Assembly (NCBI GenBank): GCA_963576725.1
Contig: OY755242.1
Location: 1,502,404-1,566,403, forward strand
Length of the DNA: 64,000 bases
Direction of reading: 5' to 3'
Source of the DNA: Azorinus chamasolen
Taxonomy: Eukaryota; Mollusca; Bivalvia; Cardiida; Solecurtidae
Part shown: positions 50,741 through 60,870 of the stretch, piece after piece
Position numbering within the stretch: the first letter of the stretch is position 1
Layout: each line of letters begins with the position of its first letter
Program-made: the position numbers and the translations under genes
Notes under the pieces: generated by a model
The model's input: the letters and a program-made list of their open reading frames with translations, nothing else
What the model was told of the DNA's origin: nothing
The model's database searches: none

Positions 50741-52015
50741 TTTTAAATATTAATGAATATTTATGTGAGAAATAATGACATCATGAATATTTATCTTATT
50801 GTTATACCCCCACAAACTGAGTTGGAGGGGAGTATACTGGAATCAGCCTGTCGGTCGGGCGGGCGGTCTGTCTGCAAAATCTTGTACGGCGAACTCCTCC
50901 TTCAGTTTCAACCCGATTCACTTGACACTTGGCATAAATGTTACTCAGGAGTAGTAGATGTGCAAGACACAAATTTCAGGTCTCTGTGACCTTGACCTTG
51001 ACCTTTGGCCTTGAAATTGGTCTTGAAATTGGCAGGCAAAATCTTGTACTTTGAACTCCTCCTTCACATTCAACCTGATTCACTTGATACTTGGCATAAA
51101 TGTTACTCAGGAGTAGTAGATGTGCAAGACACAAATTTCAGGTCTATGTGACCTTGACCTTGACCTTTGGCCTTGAAATTGGTCTTGAAATAGGCAGGCA
51201 AGATCATGTACTTTGAACTCCTCCTTCAATTTCAACCTGATTCACTTGATACTTGGCATAAATGTTACTCAGGAGTGGTAGATGTGCAAGACACAAATTT
51301 CAGGTCTCTGTGACCTTGACCTTTGGTCTTGAAATCGGTCTTGAAATTGGCAGGCAAAATCTTGTTCTTTGAACTCCTCCTTCAATTTCAACCTGATTCA
51401 CTTGATACTTGGCATAAATGTTACTCAGGAGTGGTAGATGTGCAAGACACAAATTTCAAATCTCTGTGACCTTGACCTTTAGTCTTGAAATTGGTCTTAA
51501 AATTGGCAGGCAAAATCTTGTACGGCGAACTCCTCCTTCACTTTCAACCTGATTCAACTTGATACTTGGCATAAATGTTACTCAGGAGTAGTAGATGTGC
51601 AAGACACAAATTTCAGGTCTCTGTGACCTTGACCTTGACCCTTGGCCTTGAAATTGGCAGGCAAAATCTTGTACTTTGAACTCCTCCTTCAATTGCAACC
51701 TGATTCACTTGATACTTGGCATAAATTTCAGAATTTTCTCTATTTGAACTTTGGGTATTTGTTATTTGGTCCTGTTACATGTTCAAAACTTGGATTTGCA
51801 ATCAAGGCTGCCGTGTGGGGGTATTCATCACCTTTAGTGATAGTTCTAGTTTATAATGACACTTGAATACAGGAAGTTGTGGCCATTGCAGAAACTGTAA
51901 AATCACATTTATATAAGCAAACAGAATAGATCCTGATCAGACGGTTCCTTTAGGAGCCATATCTTATCTAGGTCTACTCTGTTTGCTAAGGCGTGTTTAT
52001 GGAGTAAAGGGTTAA
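50741..52015 (+). mobile_element. A1 MITE split by an H element
   Basis: Left part GAATATTTATGTGAGAAATA to CTTATTGT (50802), right part TTATAATGACACTTG (51851) to GGAGTAAAGGGTTAA. Core GACGGTTCCTTTAGGAGCC. Left TTAACCC absent. Confidence 0.7.
50803..51850 (+). mobile_element. H element copy 3, complete
   Basis: TATACCCCCACAAACTGAG and GGGGAGTATACTGGAATC form the 5' hairpin. About six units of about 155 bp follow (GAACTCCTCCTTCAATTTC, CACTTGATACTTGGCAT, CAGGAGTAGTAGATGTGCA, TCTCTGTGACCTTGACC). The 3' end has GTGTGGGGGTATTC, hairpin ATCAC-CTTTA-GTGAT and AGTTCTAGT. Inserted between T and T in an A1 MITE. No ORF. Confidence 0.8.
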
Positions 52016-52049
52016 CCTTTACATGCATTGGAAATAATTGTTTTCCTTA

Positions 52050-52210
52050 AATTGTCAGTAAATGAAATGTCCAACAATTTGACCCATCATAAGATGCTGG
52101 CTCACTCTGCGTCTCATTTGGATCCAAACAGTTTTTGAAAGTCATCAAGAGTTCCTCATAGGTCTAATCTGGCTACAGTCTGATTGTCATGGTGACAGAT
52201 TTAAGCTGAC
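52050..52210. repeat. G-type remnant
   Basis: CTGGCTCACTCTGCGTCTCA and TTTGGATCCAAACAGTTTTT are the G right arm; the left one is decayed. Confidence 0.5.
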
Positions 52211-52422
52211 CCTTGAATGGGTTGTGTATAAAGGTTCTTATCATCAGAAGATGCCACAATGTTGTTCAATTTTTACCTTGCTTATCAGTTTATTTTTTAT
52301 GCCTCACTTTTGTATGAGCAGGAGGTTTTTATTTACCCTCATCCATCGTTCCATCATTATCAGTCACACTGTGTGTGGTGTACATATACTACCAGTGGTA
52401 TTTGACCTGCAGCCATAAAGGT

Positions 52423-52665
52423 TTAACCCTTTACTCCATGAATATTCATGTAAGAAATAATGATGTCATGAATATTAGATTAGTTTGTTGTAATATTACA
52501 TGGACACGGACATTGTTTACCATGGCAGAAACTGTAGGCATATCTATATTATGTCATCAGCAAACAGAGCAGACCCTGATCAGACGGCTCCTATAGGAGT
52601 TGTCTGATCTGGGACTACTCTGTTTGAAAAGGCATAGAAAGGCGTATTATGGAGGAAATGGTTAA
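52423..52665 (+). mobile_element. A1 MITE, complete, best copy
   Basis: TTAACCCTTTACTCCATGAA to GGAGGAAATGGTTAA. ATTCATGTAAGAAATAATGA, ACCATGGCAGAAACTGTAG, GACGGCTCCTATAGGAGTTG. Reference for A1. Confidence 0.8.
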
Positions 52666-52867
52666 TTGCTTACTCCACAGAGATGCCTCTTAGCAGACAC
52701 TCTGATCAGAGTCTGGTCTGTTTGCTTGTGACACAAGATAGATCTGTTCCAATGGTTTCGGCTATGGTAAGTATCCTTATAATTCATGATAGCATTATAG
52801 AAATTCAGTTAATTTGTATTCATGATGTCATTATTTCTGACATGAATATTCATGGAGTAAATGTTTA
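52662..52867 (-). mobile_element. A1 MITE, reverse, abutting the previous one
   Basis: Shares TTAA at 52662-52665. TTGCTTACTCCACAGAG, half core CACTCTGATCAGAGTCTGG, ATGAATATTCATGGAGTAAA and TTTAA. Confidence 0.65.
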
Positions 52868-52940
52868 AAGAATGGCCAATCAGGTGAGTTAAAACACTAG
52901 ATACAGTTATAATATGTACTAGAGAAATAGATAAGATAAT

Positions 52941-53190
52941 TTAACCCTTTCCTTTATATAAATGCCTTTTCATGCATCTGCAAACAGAGTAGACCCAGGT
53001 CAGACGGCTCCAATGGAAGTCGTCTGATCTGGATCTGCTGTGTTTGCTGATGGAATTTGATATATCTATTTCTTTAGTATCTGAAATGGCTACATTGTTC
53101 CACCTTCAAAATTTCATTATAAATATTTTGTCCATGAATATTCAGCAGGTACAGAAATTAGGAATAAATAGAGGACAAGGAAAGGGTTAA
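52941..53190 (-). mobile_element. A2 MITE, reverse, complete
   Basis: TTAACCCTTTCCTTTATATA to GGACAAGGAAAGGGTTAA, 250 bp. Core GACGGCTCCAATGGAAGTCG. Confidence 0.8.
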
Positions 53191-53207
53191 GAATTATGTA
53201 AGACTGG

Positions 53208-53402
53208 CTCCATCATTTCTCTACCAAACCCCACATTTTTACCACTCTTTAGAATCGTCTCGAAGAGATGATTCTAAAGAATGGCTCTGTCATTTCTTTA
53301 CCAAACCCCTCGAAGAGATGATTCTAAAGGGTGGTCACAACCTAGGGTTTGGATGGGAAATGAGTGGTCACAACCTAGGGTTTGGACGGGAAATGATGAT
53401 TG
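53208..53402. mobile_element. F foldback MITE with internal duplications
   Basis: CATCATTTCTCTACCAAACC at left; TAGGGTTTGGACGGGAAATG at right, the latter duplicated. Twice GAAGAGATGATTCTAAAG. Neighbouring F copies have a single unit. Confidence 0.6.
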
Positions 53403-53736
53403 CACACCTTTATCTGTCGCCCTGATGCAAAACTAAAAGTAAGGACAGCCCTTGTCATAACGTGATCAGTTGTACCACATACAATTGCAGCAGATCAAAG
53501 TTGGAGCAGACATCAGTTGTGTGACATCTTGTTTTTGTTGTAATACCGGTAGCTGCAATTTTATAACATGGATAAATAAAAACAAATTGGCATAACTCAG
53601 TTTCTACGTGTCTCTTATTTGTTTGTTCATTACTCTGTATTTCCCATGGTGTGTATAAAGTCCGGGCTTTTTATGATCACCCAAGCAAATTGCGTATGCT
53701 TTATTGTGCTAAAAATATAATCTGAAACATGTTTGG
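53403..53736. other. no feature seen
   Basis: Unique, no coding signal. Confidence 0.3.
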
Positions 53737-53973
53737 TTAACCCTTTCCCTCATATAAACACCTTTTCATGCCTGTACAAACAGAGTAGACCCTGATCAGA
53801 CGGCTCCTGAAGGAGCCGTCTGATCAGGGTCTGCTCTGTTTGCTTATGAAATTATAATAGATCTGACTACAGTTTCTACCAATATAAAAATCGTGTGTAC
53901 ATATGCCATTATAAAAAATCAGCTGACAAATATTCATGTCATTATTTCATAAATGAATATTCCAACAGGGAAA
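53737..53973 (-). mobile_element. A1 MITE, reverse
   Basis: TTAACCCTTTCCCTCATATA at left; right end decayed to AATATTCCAACAGGGAAAT. Core perfect: GACGGCTCCTGAAGGAGCCG. Confidence 0.75.
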
Positions 53974-54046
53974 TATAATCTCAAACGTAGGCGAATTCAA
54001 GTACCACTCACCATCGTTAACCTTTTAACACATTACTCTATAAATA

Positions 54047-54250
54047 CAGTAAAACCTCGATTATCCGAACACTAAAATACGTATTATTTTCAATCTTTAA
54101 GACAGGTGGCAGCTTAATGCATGGTGAAAGTCATGCAGAAAGCTCCTCTAGGAGCTTTCTGCATGACTTTCATCATGCATTAAGCAGCCACCTGCCTAAA
54201 AGGGTCTAAATTCGTTTATAACGAAAATTCGAATAATCGAGGTTTTACTG
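54047..54250 (+). mobile_element. C4 MITE, best copy
   Basis: TA flanks (54045, 54251). Perfect ends CAGTAAAACCTCGATTATCC and GAATAATCGAGGTTTTACTG. Core AGCTTAATGCATGGTGAAAG, CATGCAGAAAGCTCCTCTAG and mirror. 204 bp. Confidence 0.85.
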
Positions 54251-54267
54251 TATCTACACCTATTCAT

Positions 54268-54512
54268 GTAGACCAGACCCAGATCTAGCAGCTCCTGTTG
54301 GGGCCATCTGCTCAGGGTCAGCTCTAGATCTGACAGCTCCTATAGGAGCCATCTGCTCAGAGTCAGCTCTAGATCTGACAGCTCCTGTAGGAGCCATCTA
54401 CTCAGGATCAGCTCTAGATCTGACAGCTCCTGTAGGGGCCATCTGCTCAGGATCAGCTCTAGATCTGACAGCTCCTGTAAGAGCCAACTGCTCAGGGTCA
54501 GCTCTGTTTGCA
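54268..54512. repeat. tandem array T5, 45-bp unit
   Basis: Five copies of GATCTGACAGCTCCTGTAGG + AGCCATCTGCTCAGGATCAG + CTCTA. Each unit includes both halves of the GCTCC...GGAGC centre. Confidence 0.85.
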
Positions 54513-54640
54513 TATGGTATAGATATGTTTCTGCCATGGCCAAATATTCCTGTGTCCATGTGCTAGCATAATTCATGCAATCGAATTCATGTTCATGTCA
54601 TTGTTTCTTACATGAATATTCATGGTGTAAAAATTAGATG

Positions 54641-54899
54641 AGTTTTAGAAAAGTTAAAGTCTGCTCTGTTCGCTTACAAAATAATATCAATTTTAGCTCA
54701 TATATTTAAAAATTCGTCATACCAAATGATAGAAAAAATTAAGTTTTATCGATGATAGTATAGATAAAGTTCTATCAATTAGTTTGTGTTTTAATAAGGT
54801 ACCTGACATTAGACCTTATGTTTAATAGATATAAAGACGAATTCACAGAAAAAAAATCAGTTTGTTGCCTCTCCTGAAAAGTAATGATTTTCATTATAC
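54641..54899. other. AT-rich, no feature
   Basis: Contains one stray GTCTGCTCTGTTCGC (A core). Otherwise nothing recognised. Confidence 0.3.
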
Positions 54900-55380
54900 G
54901 AGGTTTTGTCAGCACAGACGATATAAATTATGTCCCTGAGGTCAAAATTGGTGCTGAACCAGGAGGGCCTTGCTTTCTATAGAAAGATAGTGAAAACTTT
55001 GAAAATCTTCTCTGAATTTTTGAGGTTCTCAGCTTTCATATTTGGCATATAGCATCATCTGAGAGTCCTCTACAAAAGTTATACAAATTATACCCCTGTT
55101 GTCAGTCCCGCCCCAGGGGTGACCCAGTTTTCTATAGAAACATACATGTATAGTGAAAACTTTGAAAATCTTATTCTCTGAAACTGGAAGGTTCTCGGCT
55201 TTCATATTTGGCACATAGCATTATGTTCAGGTCCTCTAAAAACTTATATGAATTATATGCCCTGGGGTCAAATGTGGCCCTCCTCAGGGCTGGCCAGTTT
55301 TCTATAAAATATATAGTGAAAACTTTGAAAATCTTCTCCTGGTCTGATGAGCGATATCATGGCCATCATAGCCCTCTTGT
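54900..55380 (+). mobile_element. M element copy 2, 5' truncated
   Basis: ATTATGTCCCTGAGGTCAAA, GAAAACTTTGAAAATCTTC, CATATTTGGCACATAGCA units (three). It ends GTCTGATGAGCGATATCATG, GGCC-ATCATA-GCCC and TCTTGT. Confidence 0.65.
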
Positions 55381-55990
55381 TGCAGTTTCTGCCATTCCAA
55401 AATACTCCCTTGTTCTTGATGCCAACTTATGAAGATTCATACAGTCATTATTTCAGATCTGAATTTTTATGAAGAAAATGATTAAGTTGAATGACTAGTT
55501 TTCCCTATATGTGACTGAACTGAATGTCCTCATCAAAAGCCAAACTGTTTGACACTCTTATTACATTTTTAAAGATTATCCCTTTTCACCAGAATTACGC
55601 CTCTTTACGCCTTTGCAAACCGAGTAGACCCAGATCAGACGCTTCCTTATTAGGGTCTGCCCTTTTTGCTTATGATATAGTGTAGATATGATTCTACAGT
55701 TACTGACATGGCCAAAAGTCAATGTCTTCTTGTGTTATTATAATAAAGTAATCAAATTAATACTTTTGACGTCATTATTTGTTAAATGAATACTCATGGG
55801 CGAAAGGGTTAAGCAAATGAGTAGTAGCAACCAACAACAAAAAAAACCACGAAGAGGTAATTTAGTCCTTTACCAAGTGAATATTCATGTAAGATTGTTT
55901 TATAATGGCAATTGCCAGACACCATTTTGGCCATGGAAGAGAGTAGAATTTTGTCTAGATTAATCTAAGAGCAGACATAAAAGGTATTCC
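55381..55990 (-). mobile_element. A1 pieces: one arm, one reverse copy, one left arm
   Basis: 55381-55486: GCAGTTTCTGCCATTCC to GAAGAAAATGATTAA. 55587-55812: TTTGCAAACCGAGTAGACCC, shortened core, to CATGGGCGAAAGGGTTAA. 55866-55990: TTTACCAAGTGAATATTC, GGCCATGGAAGAGAGTAG. Confidence 0.55.
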
Positions 55991-56109
55991 TCGTATCGCT
56001 AAATCTATTGTTCAACTACCTGAGCAGTGTATCCAGGTTTGGTTTGTATCAGGTTTTACATCGTTTTACAATTATTTTTCATATCACGACGTCCAGCTTA
56101 TTACATATG

Positions 56110-56290
56110 GAGGAAGACCCCATAGGTTCTGTACATAGAACAAACTACACTGTATTTTGCGCAGAAGAACTTCAGATAGAACCGCCGACCTACTGCAAGC
56201 CAGCTGGAAGCTTCCTCACATGAAAAATCCAAATGCCCAGACCGAGATTCGAACCCAGCCGAAGACCATAACCACTCAGACATGCAGTAT
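56110..56290 (-). mobile_element. tRNA-derived SINE
   Basis: Reverse strand TGTCTGAGTGGT (complement of 56271-56282) is box A and GGGTTCGAATCTC (56244-56256) is box B. Body: TCATGTGAGGAAGCTTCCAG, CTGGCTTGCAGTAGGTCGG. The body resembles the shared central domain of some metazoan SINEs, but I cannot name it with certainty. Confidence 0.65.
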
Positions 56291-56317
56291 TATTTAGGAA
56301 ATTAAAATAATTTTTCT

Positions 56318-56425
56318 AAAATATTTCTCAACAAAACCCCATCTTTCTTTTACTCAGTGGAATCGTCAAGAGGCTGTTCTAAAGAGAAGCAACAAGATAG
56401 GGTTTAGCTGAGAAATGAATGATAG
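56318..56425. mobile_element. F foldback MITE
   Basis: ATATTTCTCAACAAAACCCC and TAGGGTTTAGCTGAGAAATG, with GAATCGTC and GTTCTAAAG inside. Confidence 0.55.
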
Positions 56426-56427
56426 AT

Positions 56428-57717
56428 TCTGCGGTAACTTGGGTTGTATTATGGTATGGCGTCTGTCCGTAATCGTCATCTTTGTCCGCTCAAAAACTTG
56501 ACAACTATCACGTGTACAGTCCTCATACATAATAGGGAAGTAGGTCATGGCCACTATATAGATGCATCTATTTATGTTGTGGTCAGACGGTCAAAGTTTA
56601 AGGTCACAGTGCCCTTCAACTCAAAAATCTTGTCCGCGCAATAACTTGATAAGTAGGTCTAGTAGGTTTTTGTTTGTTTGTGTTAATTTACGTCCGTTTC
56701 TGCTCACTATGCGCTAATTGGACGCCCCAGAGAGAGAGAGAGAGGTGGGGGGGGGGGGGGAGATACAGAGAAACCCGGGCACGATGCCCTACTCTTATTA
56801 TCGACTGAGTTTCTCTGGTTCTTTTAGATGCTCAGTGTAAAGCACTGATACGTCAGACCTCGGTTTATAGTCTCGTCCGAAGGTCGAACCCGTGACCCCT
56901 GGTATTGCAGTCGAGCGCGTTAGCCACACGACCACGTCCGCCGGTAGGTATGCTAGTAGGTGTGCTGTCTTCATACTTAGTAGGGAGGTTGGTCATGGTC
57001 AGTAGATGACCCCTATTAATTTTGAGGTCAAAGGTCAAGGTCACAGCAAATAAAAAATGTCCGCTCAATAACTTGATAAGTATTAGGTATGCTGTATTCA
57101 TATTTTAACTTGGAAAGTTGGTCATGACCAGTAGATGACCCCTATCAGTCCATCAAAGGTCAAGGTCACATAAATTAACTCAATAACTTAATCACTATTG
57201 GGTGTGCTGTCTTCATACTTAGTAGTGAGTTTGGTCATGGCCAGTACATATCCGTTATTGATTTTGAGGTCATTCGGTCAAGGTCAGTGACCTTCAACTC
57301 AAAAAGATTTTCTGCTCAATAACTTGATAACTATCAGGAGTGCTGTATTCATACTTAGTAGGGAGTTTGGACATGGTCAGTAGATGACCCCTATTGCTTT
57401 TGAGGTCAGTCAGTCAAATGTCAAAGTGATCTTCACTCAATAACTTGGTACGGGTTTAGGCGTGCTGTCTTCATACTTGATAGGAAGGTTGGTCATGGCC
57501 AGTAGATGACCCCTATCGATTTTGAGGTCAGTTCGTCGAATGTCAAGGTCACAGTGACCCTCAACTTAAAATCTTATCTACTCAATAACTTGATAACAAT
57601 CAGGTGTGCTGTCTTCATACTTAGTAGGAAGGTTGGTCATGGCAAGATGACCCCTATTGACTATGATATCAGTCTGTCAAAGATCAAGATCACAGTGACC
57701 TTCACTCAAAAAACTGA
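56428..57717 (+). mobile_element. J element copy 2, split by a SINE
   Basis: TTGGGTTGTATTATGGTATG, GTCTGTCCGTAATCG, then about seven units of 120-150 bp as in copy 1. Interrupted by the SINE at 56668-56952. It ends in mid-unit at CTTCACTCAAAAAAC, where an H element begins. Confidence 0.65.
56668..56952 (-). mobile_element. tRNA-derived SINE with 9-bp target duplication
   Basis: CTAGTAGGT flanks both sides (56659-56667, 56953-56961). On the - strand box A is TGGTCGTGTGGCT (complement of 56922-56934) and box B GGGTTCGACC (56882-56891). A (GA)n and G-run at 56732-56760 and a tail of ACAAACAAACAAAAA close it. Different body from the SINE at 56110. Confidence 0.75.
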
Positions 57718-58515
57718 AACTACATGTATCACTAAAGGTGATGAATACCCCCGCACGGCAGCTTTGATTGCAAATCCAAGTTTGTGACACCAACTATCCA
57801 TGTACAAAAATATTCAAAATTCAAATGGATATAATTTCTGTAATGGCTGCCACTAAACACAGGGAAATTGTGTCTTGAGCATGTACTATTCGTGTTTAGT
57901 ATGTATAGCAAGTATCAATTCAATAAGTTTCAAATTGAAGGAGGAGGTCGCGACACCAACTCCCCATGTTTCATGTCTAAATGACAAAAATATTCAGAGT
58001 TCAGGGGGGATAATTCTGCAATGGCCAGCCGTAAACATATGAAAAGTGTGTCATGCATATCCACCATTCGTGATTATTGTGTATACCAAATATAAATTCA
58101 ATAACTTTAAAACTGAAGGAGGTGTTCGTGACACCAATTCCCAACGTTTTAAGCCAAAATGACAAAAATACTCAAAGTCCATGGGGAGATAATTCTGCAA
58201 TGGCCAGCACTAAACACCTGAATATTGTGTCTCGCTCATCAAACATTCATGGTTATTATATATACAAAATATAAACTGAATAACGTTCAGCTTGAGGAGG
58301 AGTTCGCAGCACCAACTACCCATGTTTCATACAAAAATGACAAAAAAATCTAAAGTTCAGGGGGAGATAATTCTGCAATGGCCAGCTTTTAATACATGAA
58401 AATTGCGTCTTGCACATCTACTATTCGTGGTCATTATGTATACCAAATATAAATTAAGTAATTTTAAAACTGAAAGAGGACTTCGCGACACAAGTTATAA
58501 GGTCACTTTGGGCGT
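57718..58515 (-). mobile_element. H element copy 4, reverse
   Basis: ATCAC-TAAAG-GTGAT, GAATACCCCCGCACGGCAGC and GATTGCAAATCCAAG are the 3' end of H copy 3 reversed. Units: ATAATTCTGCAATGGCC, GTATACCAAATATAAATT, GAGGAGTTCGCGACACCAAC. The 5' hairpin is not visible. Confidence 0.65.
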
Positions 58516-58811
58516 ATAATAATAATCCGACACAAATATCTTATCTACTGATCAGATAGATAGATAGATAGATGCTTTATTGACACAAACTTTACAGTTT
58601 CTGGTCATGTAAACATCAACATTACATACATACATATAGTCACATGATCATAGAAAAAAATATATAATCTGAAAAAAATAAAAAAAAAAACCCAGAAAGA
58701 TAGACAGTAGATAATACTGCAGTCCGGTCTGATTACTCTAAAACATTATTTATAATATTTGGAACCGATGGAGGATAGCATTGTCACCACGTAATTATCG
58801 TTAGTGCAATA

Positions 58812-59333
58812 CTAAACTACCATTGATCTTATGTTAAATGCCTCGTGCAAAAACTTTCCTAGTCTTTTTAGCAAAGAATATTTAACTGACTGCATCAGCA
58901 AGGTAAATTTATAAACACTAGGTCTTTGATAATAAAACTTTGGAATATATTCTTTACGAATGTTTTCATACATTTTACATACAATAACAAAGTGATATTC
59001 ATCCTCAATGTCACCTGCGTTACACAAATGACATAGTTGATTTCTAGTTATATCATGGTTTCGTACATATCTACCCGTTTCCACATGTAATGAATGAGAT
59101 GATAATCGTAATTTGGATATAGCAGTTCTATACTTTATATTTAAACAATCGAGGTAACTTTCTAAACCAAAATATATTTTGAAACTCTTGTAGAGTAGAA
59201 GAGATCTACTATTTGCAATATCGTTACACCATTGCTGTTTAAAGACATCAATAACACGCTCACGAAACACTCGGTAAAAAGTCTGCAGGTTCACTGAATG
59301 TGGGTTAACAAATATAATTATGTGAAAACCCAT
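58812..59333 (-). CDS. LINE ORF2 C-terminus with CCHC-like motif
   Basis: 173 residues that continue the reverse transcriptase ORF after a frameshift near 59330. The motif C-HLC-...-DEYHF-VIVC (CX2C, then H and C) is the zinc-knuckle-like C-terminal motif of many L1/Nimb/Tx1-type elements; it may help bind template RNA. The stop is at 58812. The segment overlaps the upstream frame by 29 bases, so a single-base indel explains the break. Confidence 0.75.
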   Translation of the reverse strand: MGFHIIIFVNPHSVNLQTFYRVFRERVIDVFKQQWCNDIANSRSLLLYKSFKIYFGLESYLDCLNIKYRTAISKLRLSSHSLHVETGRYVRNHDITRNQLCHLCNAGDIEDEYHFVIVCKMYENIRKEYIPKFYYQRPSVYKFTLLMQSVKYSLLKRLGKFLHEAFNIRSMVV

Positions 59334-60708
59334 ACGTGTCTAACAATGTCTTTACATTCGAAGCCCAATTCTTTCCACTGCTCATATGTATCAATGATTC
59401 GTATAATGTAGTTATTAAACAATTATTGCTGTTAACAATTTTACACCAATATTTTATAATACGCACATATCTGTTAATATAGAGAGGGTATCTCCCAAGC
59501 TCACCGTATACACCCATGTTACAGGTTTGTGTTTTCACTCTGAGCAGAATTTTACAAACTTTCAAATGCACCCTTTCAATTGCTTTATTTTTACCAAAGC
59601 CCCAAATTTCACATGCATAGTTTAAAGTAGACCCTACAAAAGCATCAAATAGCTGTAACAATACCTTCGGTTTGAGCGATAATTTTCTTGTATTGCTTAA
59701 TAATACATTTAAAGCCTTTAAACCTTTTCCAGCCAATGCCTCTTGGTTTAATGAAAAACTACCAGTATAATTAAACACCGTCCCTAAATAATTAAAATCA
59801 TTTACAGTTTCGAGTTCCACTCCATTATAAGTCCACCTTTCATCATGATGCAATCTGCCCCTATTCCTGAATACCATAACTTTAGTTTTTTCTATGTTAA
59901 CTTCCAAACCCCACTTACTACAATAATCAAAAAGCAAATTTATGCTGGCCTGTAGATCTTCTTTACTATTCCCGAGTAATACCATATCGTCTGCAAATAA
60001 CATTAGAATAAAAGTAATATAATCAATGGTCAGACCCGAATTATGGTCCTTTAAAAGAAACATCTCGAGATCCTCCAAGAAAAAAGAAAATAATATGGGC
60101 GATATTACCTCCCCTTGCTTCAAGCCTATAGCGCACTCAAAAAAATATGTGTAAGAGTTACATCCCTTTACACAGGCATTGACCTTATAGTACACATCTC
60201 TAACAATACGTAGCATCTTCGAATTTACACCTAAACGATACAGCTTGAGCCATAATCCGTTCAAGTATACACTATCAAAGGCTTTTCGTAAGTCAATAAA
60301 AGCACAATACAGTCTGCCTTTCTCGGCCAAATTTTTTTGCACAAGCGCATGTAAAACAAAACTTGCGTCCGTCGTGGAGCACGCTTTTCTAAATCCAAAC
60401 TGTGCGTCTGATATTATATTGTTTTTATCTGACCACGTGCTCAGTCTTCTGTTTAGTATACCCGTAAAGATTTTTGAAAAGCAGCTAACGAGCGTTATGC
60501 CTCTAAAATTATTAACATTATGCGGATCGCCCTTTTTCAATATAGGAACAATAAATCCATCGGACCATTGACTTGGAAAATAACCCGAGTTCAAAATAGC
60601 ATTAAATAAATCAACAAGATGCGAGGACAAAATATCAAAAGTTTCAATAAAGCATTCATTCAACAAATCATCACCAGCAAAAGCTTTATTTCGTTTTAAA
60701 GAACGCAC
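59305..60708 (-). CDS. LINE ORF2 reverse transcriptase
   Basis: 467 codons open. Reverse transcriptase motifs in order: NNFRGITLVSC (about 66-76), QFGFR (106), AFIDLRKAFDSV (139-150), GLKQGEVISPILF (198-210), LMLFADDMVLLG (240-251, catalytic FADD), GLEVNIEKTKVMVF (276-289). After this come the thumb and connection region. The first codon listed is GTG, not a true start; RT sequence extends upstream in another frame (DKPITVIEVEQ). The function was target-primed reverse transcription; the product is now split and probably inactive. Confidence 0.85.
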   Translation of the reverse strand: MRSLKRNKAFAGDDLLNECFIETFDILSSHLVDLFNAILNSGYFPSQWSDGFIVPILKKGDPHNVNNFRGITLVSCFSKIFTGILNRRLSTWSDKNNIISDAQFGFRKACSTTDASFVLHALVQKNLAEKGRLYCAFIDLRKAFDSVYLNGLWLKLYRLGVNSKMLRIVRDVYYKVNACVKGCNSYTYFFECAIGLKQGEVISPILFSFFLEDLEMFLLKDHNSGLTIDYITFILMLFADDMVLLGNSKEDLQASINLLFDYCSKWGLEVNIEKTKVMVFRNRGRLHHDERWTYNGVELETVNDFNYLGTVFNYTGSFSLNQEALAGKGLKALNVLLSNTRKLSLKPKVLLQLFDAFVGSTLNYACEIWGFGKNKAIERVHLKVCKILLRVKTQTCNMGVYGELGRYPLYINRYVRIIKYWCKIVNSNNCLITTLYESLIHMSSGKNWASNVKTLLDTYGFSHNYIC

Positions 60709-60870
60709 TCTTGCTCAACCTCTATAACTGTAATAGGTTTATCCAACTCCTCGTATATACTATCACATGACGCGAAGTACCTTACCCACAAAATCTAAGT
60801 CTTCTAGCTTACATCCTGTTAGTCCCTGCACATTCCAAAAGAATACACTAATACTGTCCCCTACGGATCC
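60709..60870 (-). pseudogene. LINE ORF2 N-terminus fused to pre-RT region
   Basis: Directly after the ORF1 stop, in the same frame, comes SISVFFWNVQGLTG, the start of an APE-type endonuclease (FWNVQGL). It ends after about 30 residues near GKVLRVM and TGA. A different frame then gives YEELDKPITVIEVEQE, which normally lies just before the RT domain. So some 250-450 residues covering the endonuclease have been deleted. Confidence 0.65.

Larger units (their letters stand above)
54017..54640 (-). mobile_element. A1 MITE with nested C4 and array T5
   Basis: TTAACCTTTTAACACATTAC at left. The arm ...CTATAAATA is cut by C4 and resumes TCTACACCTATTCATG. After the array, CTCTGTTTGCATATGG and CATGAATATTCATGGTGTAA complete it. 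Confidence 0.7.
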
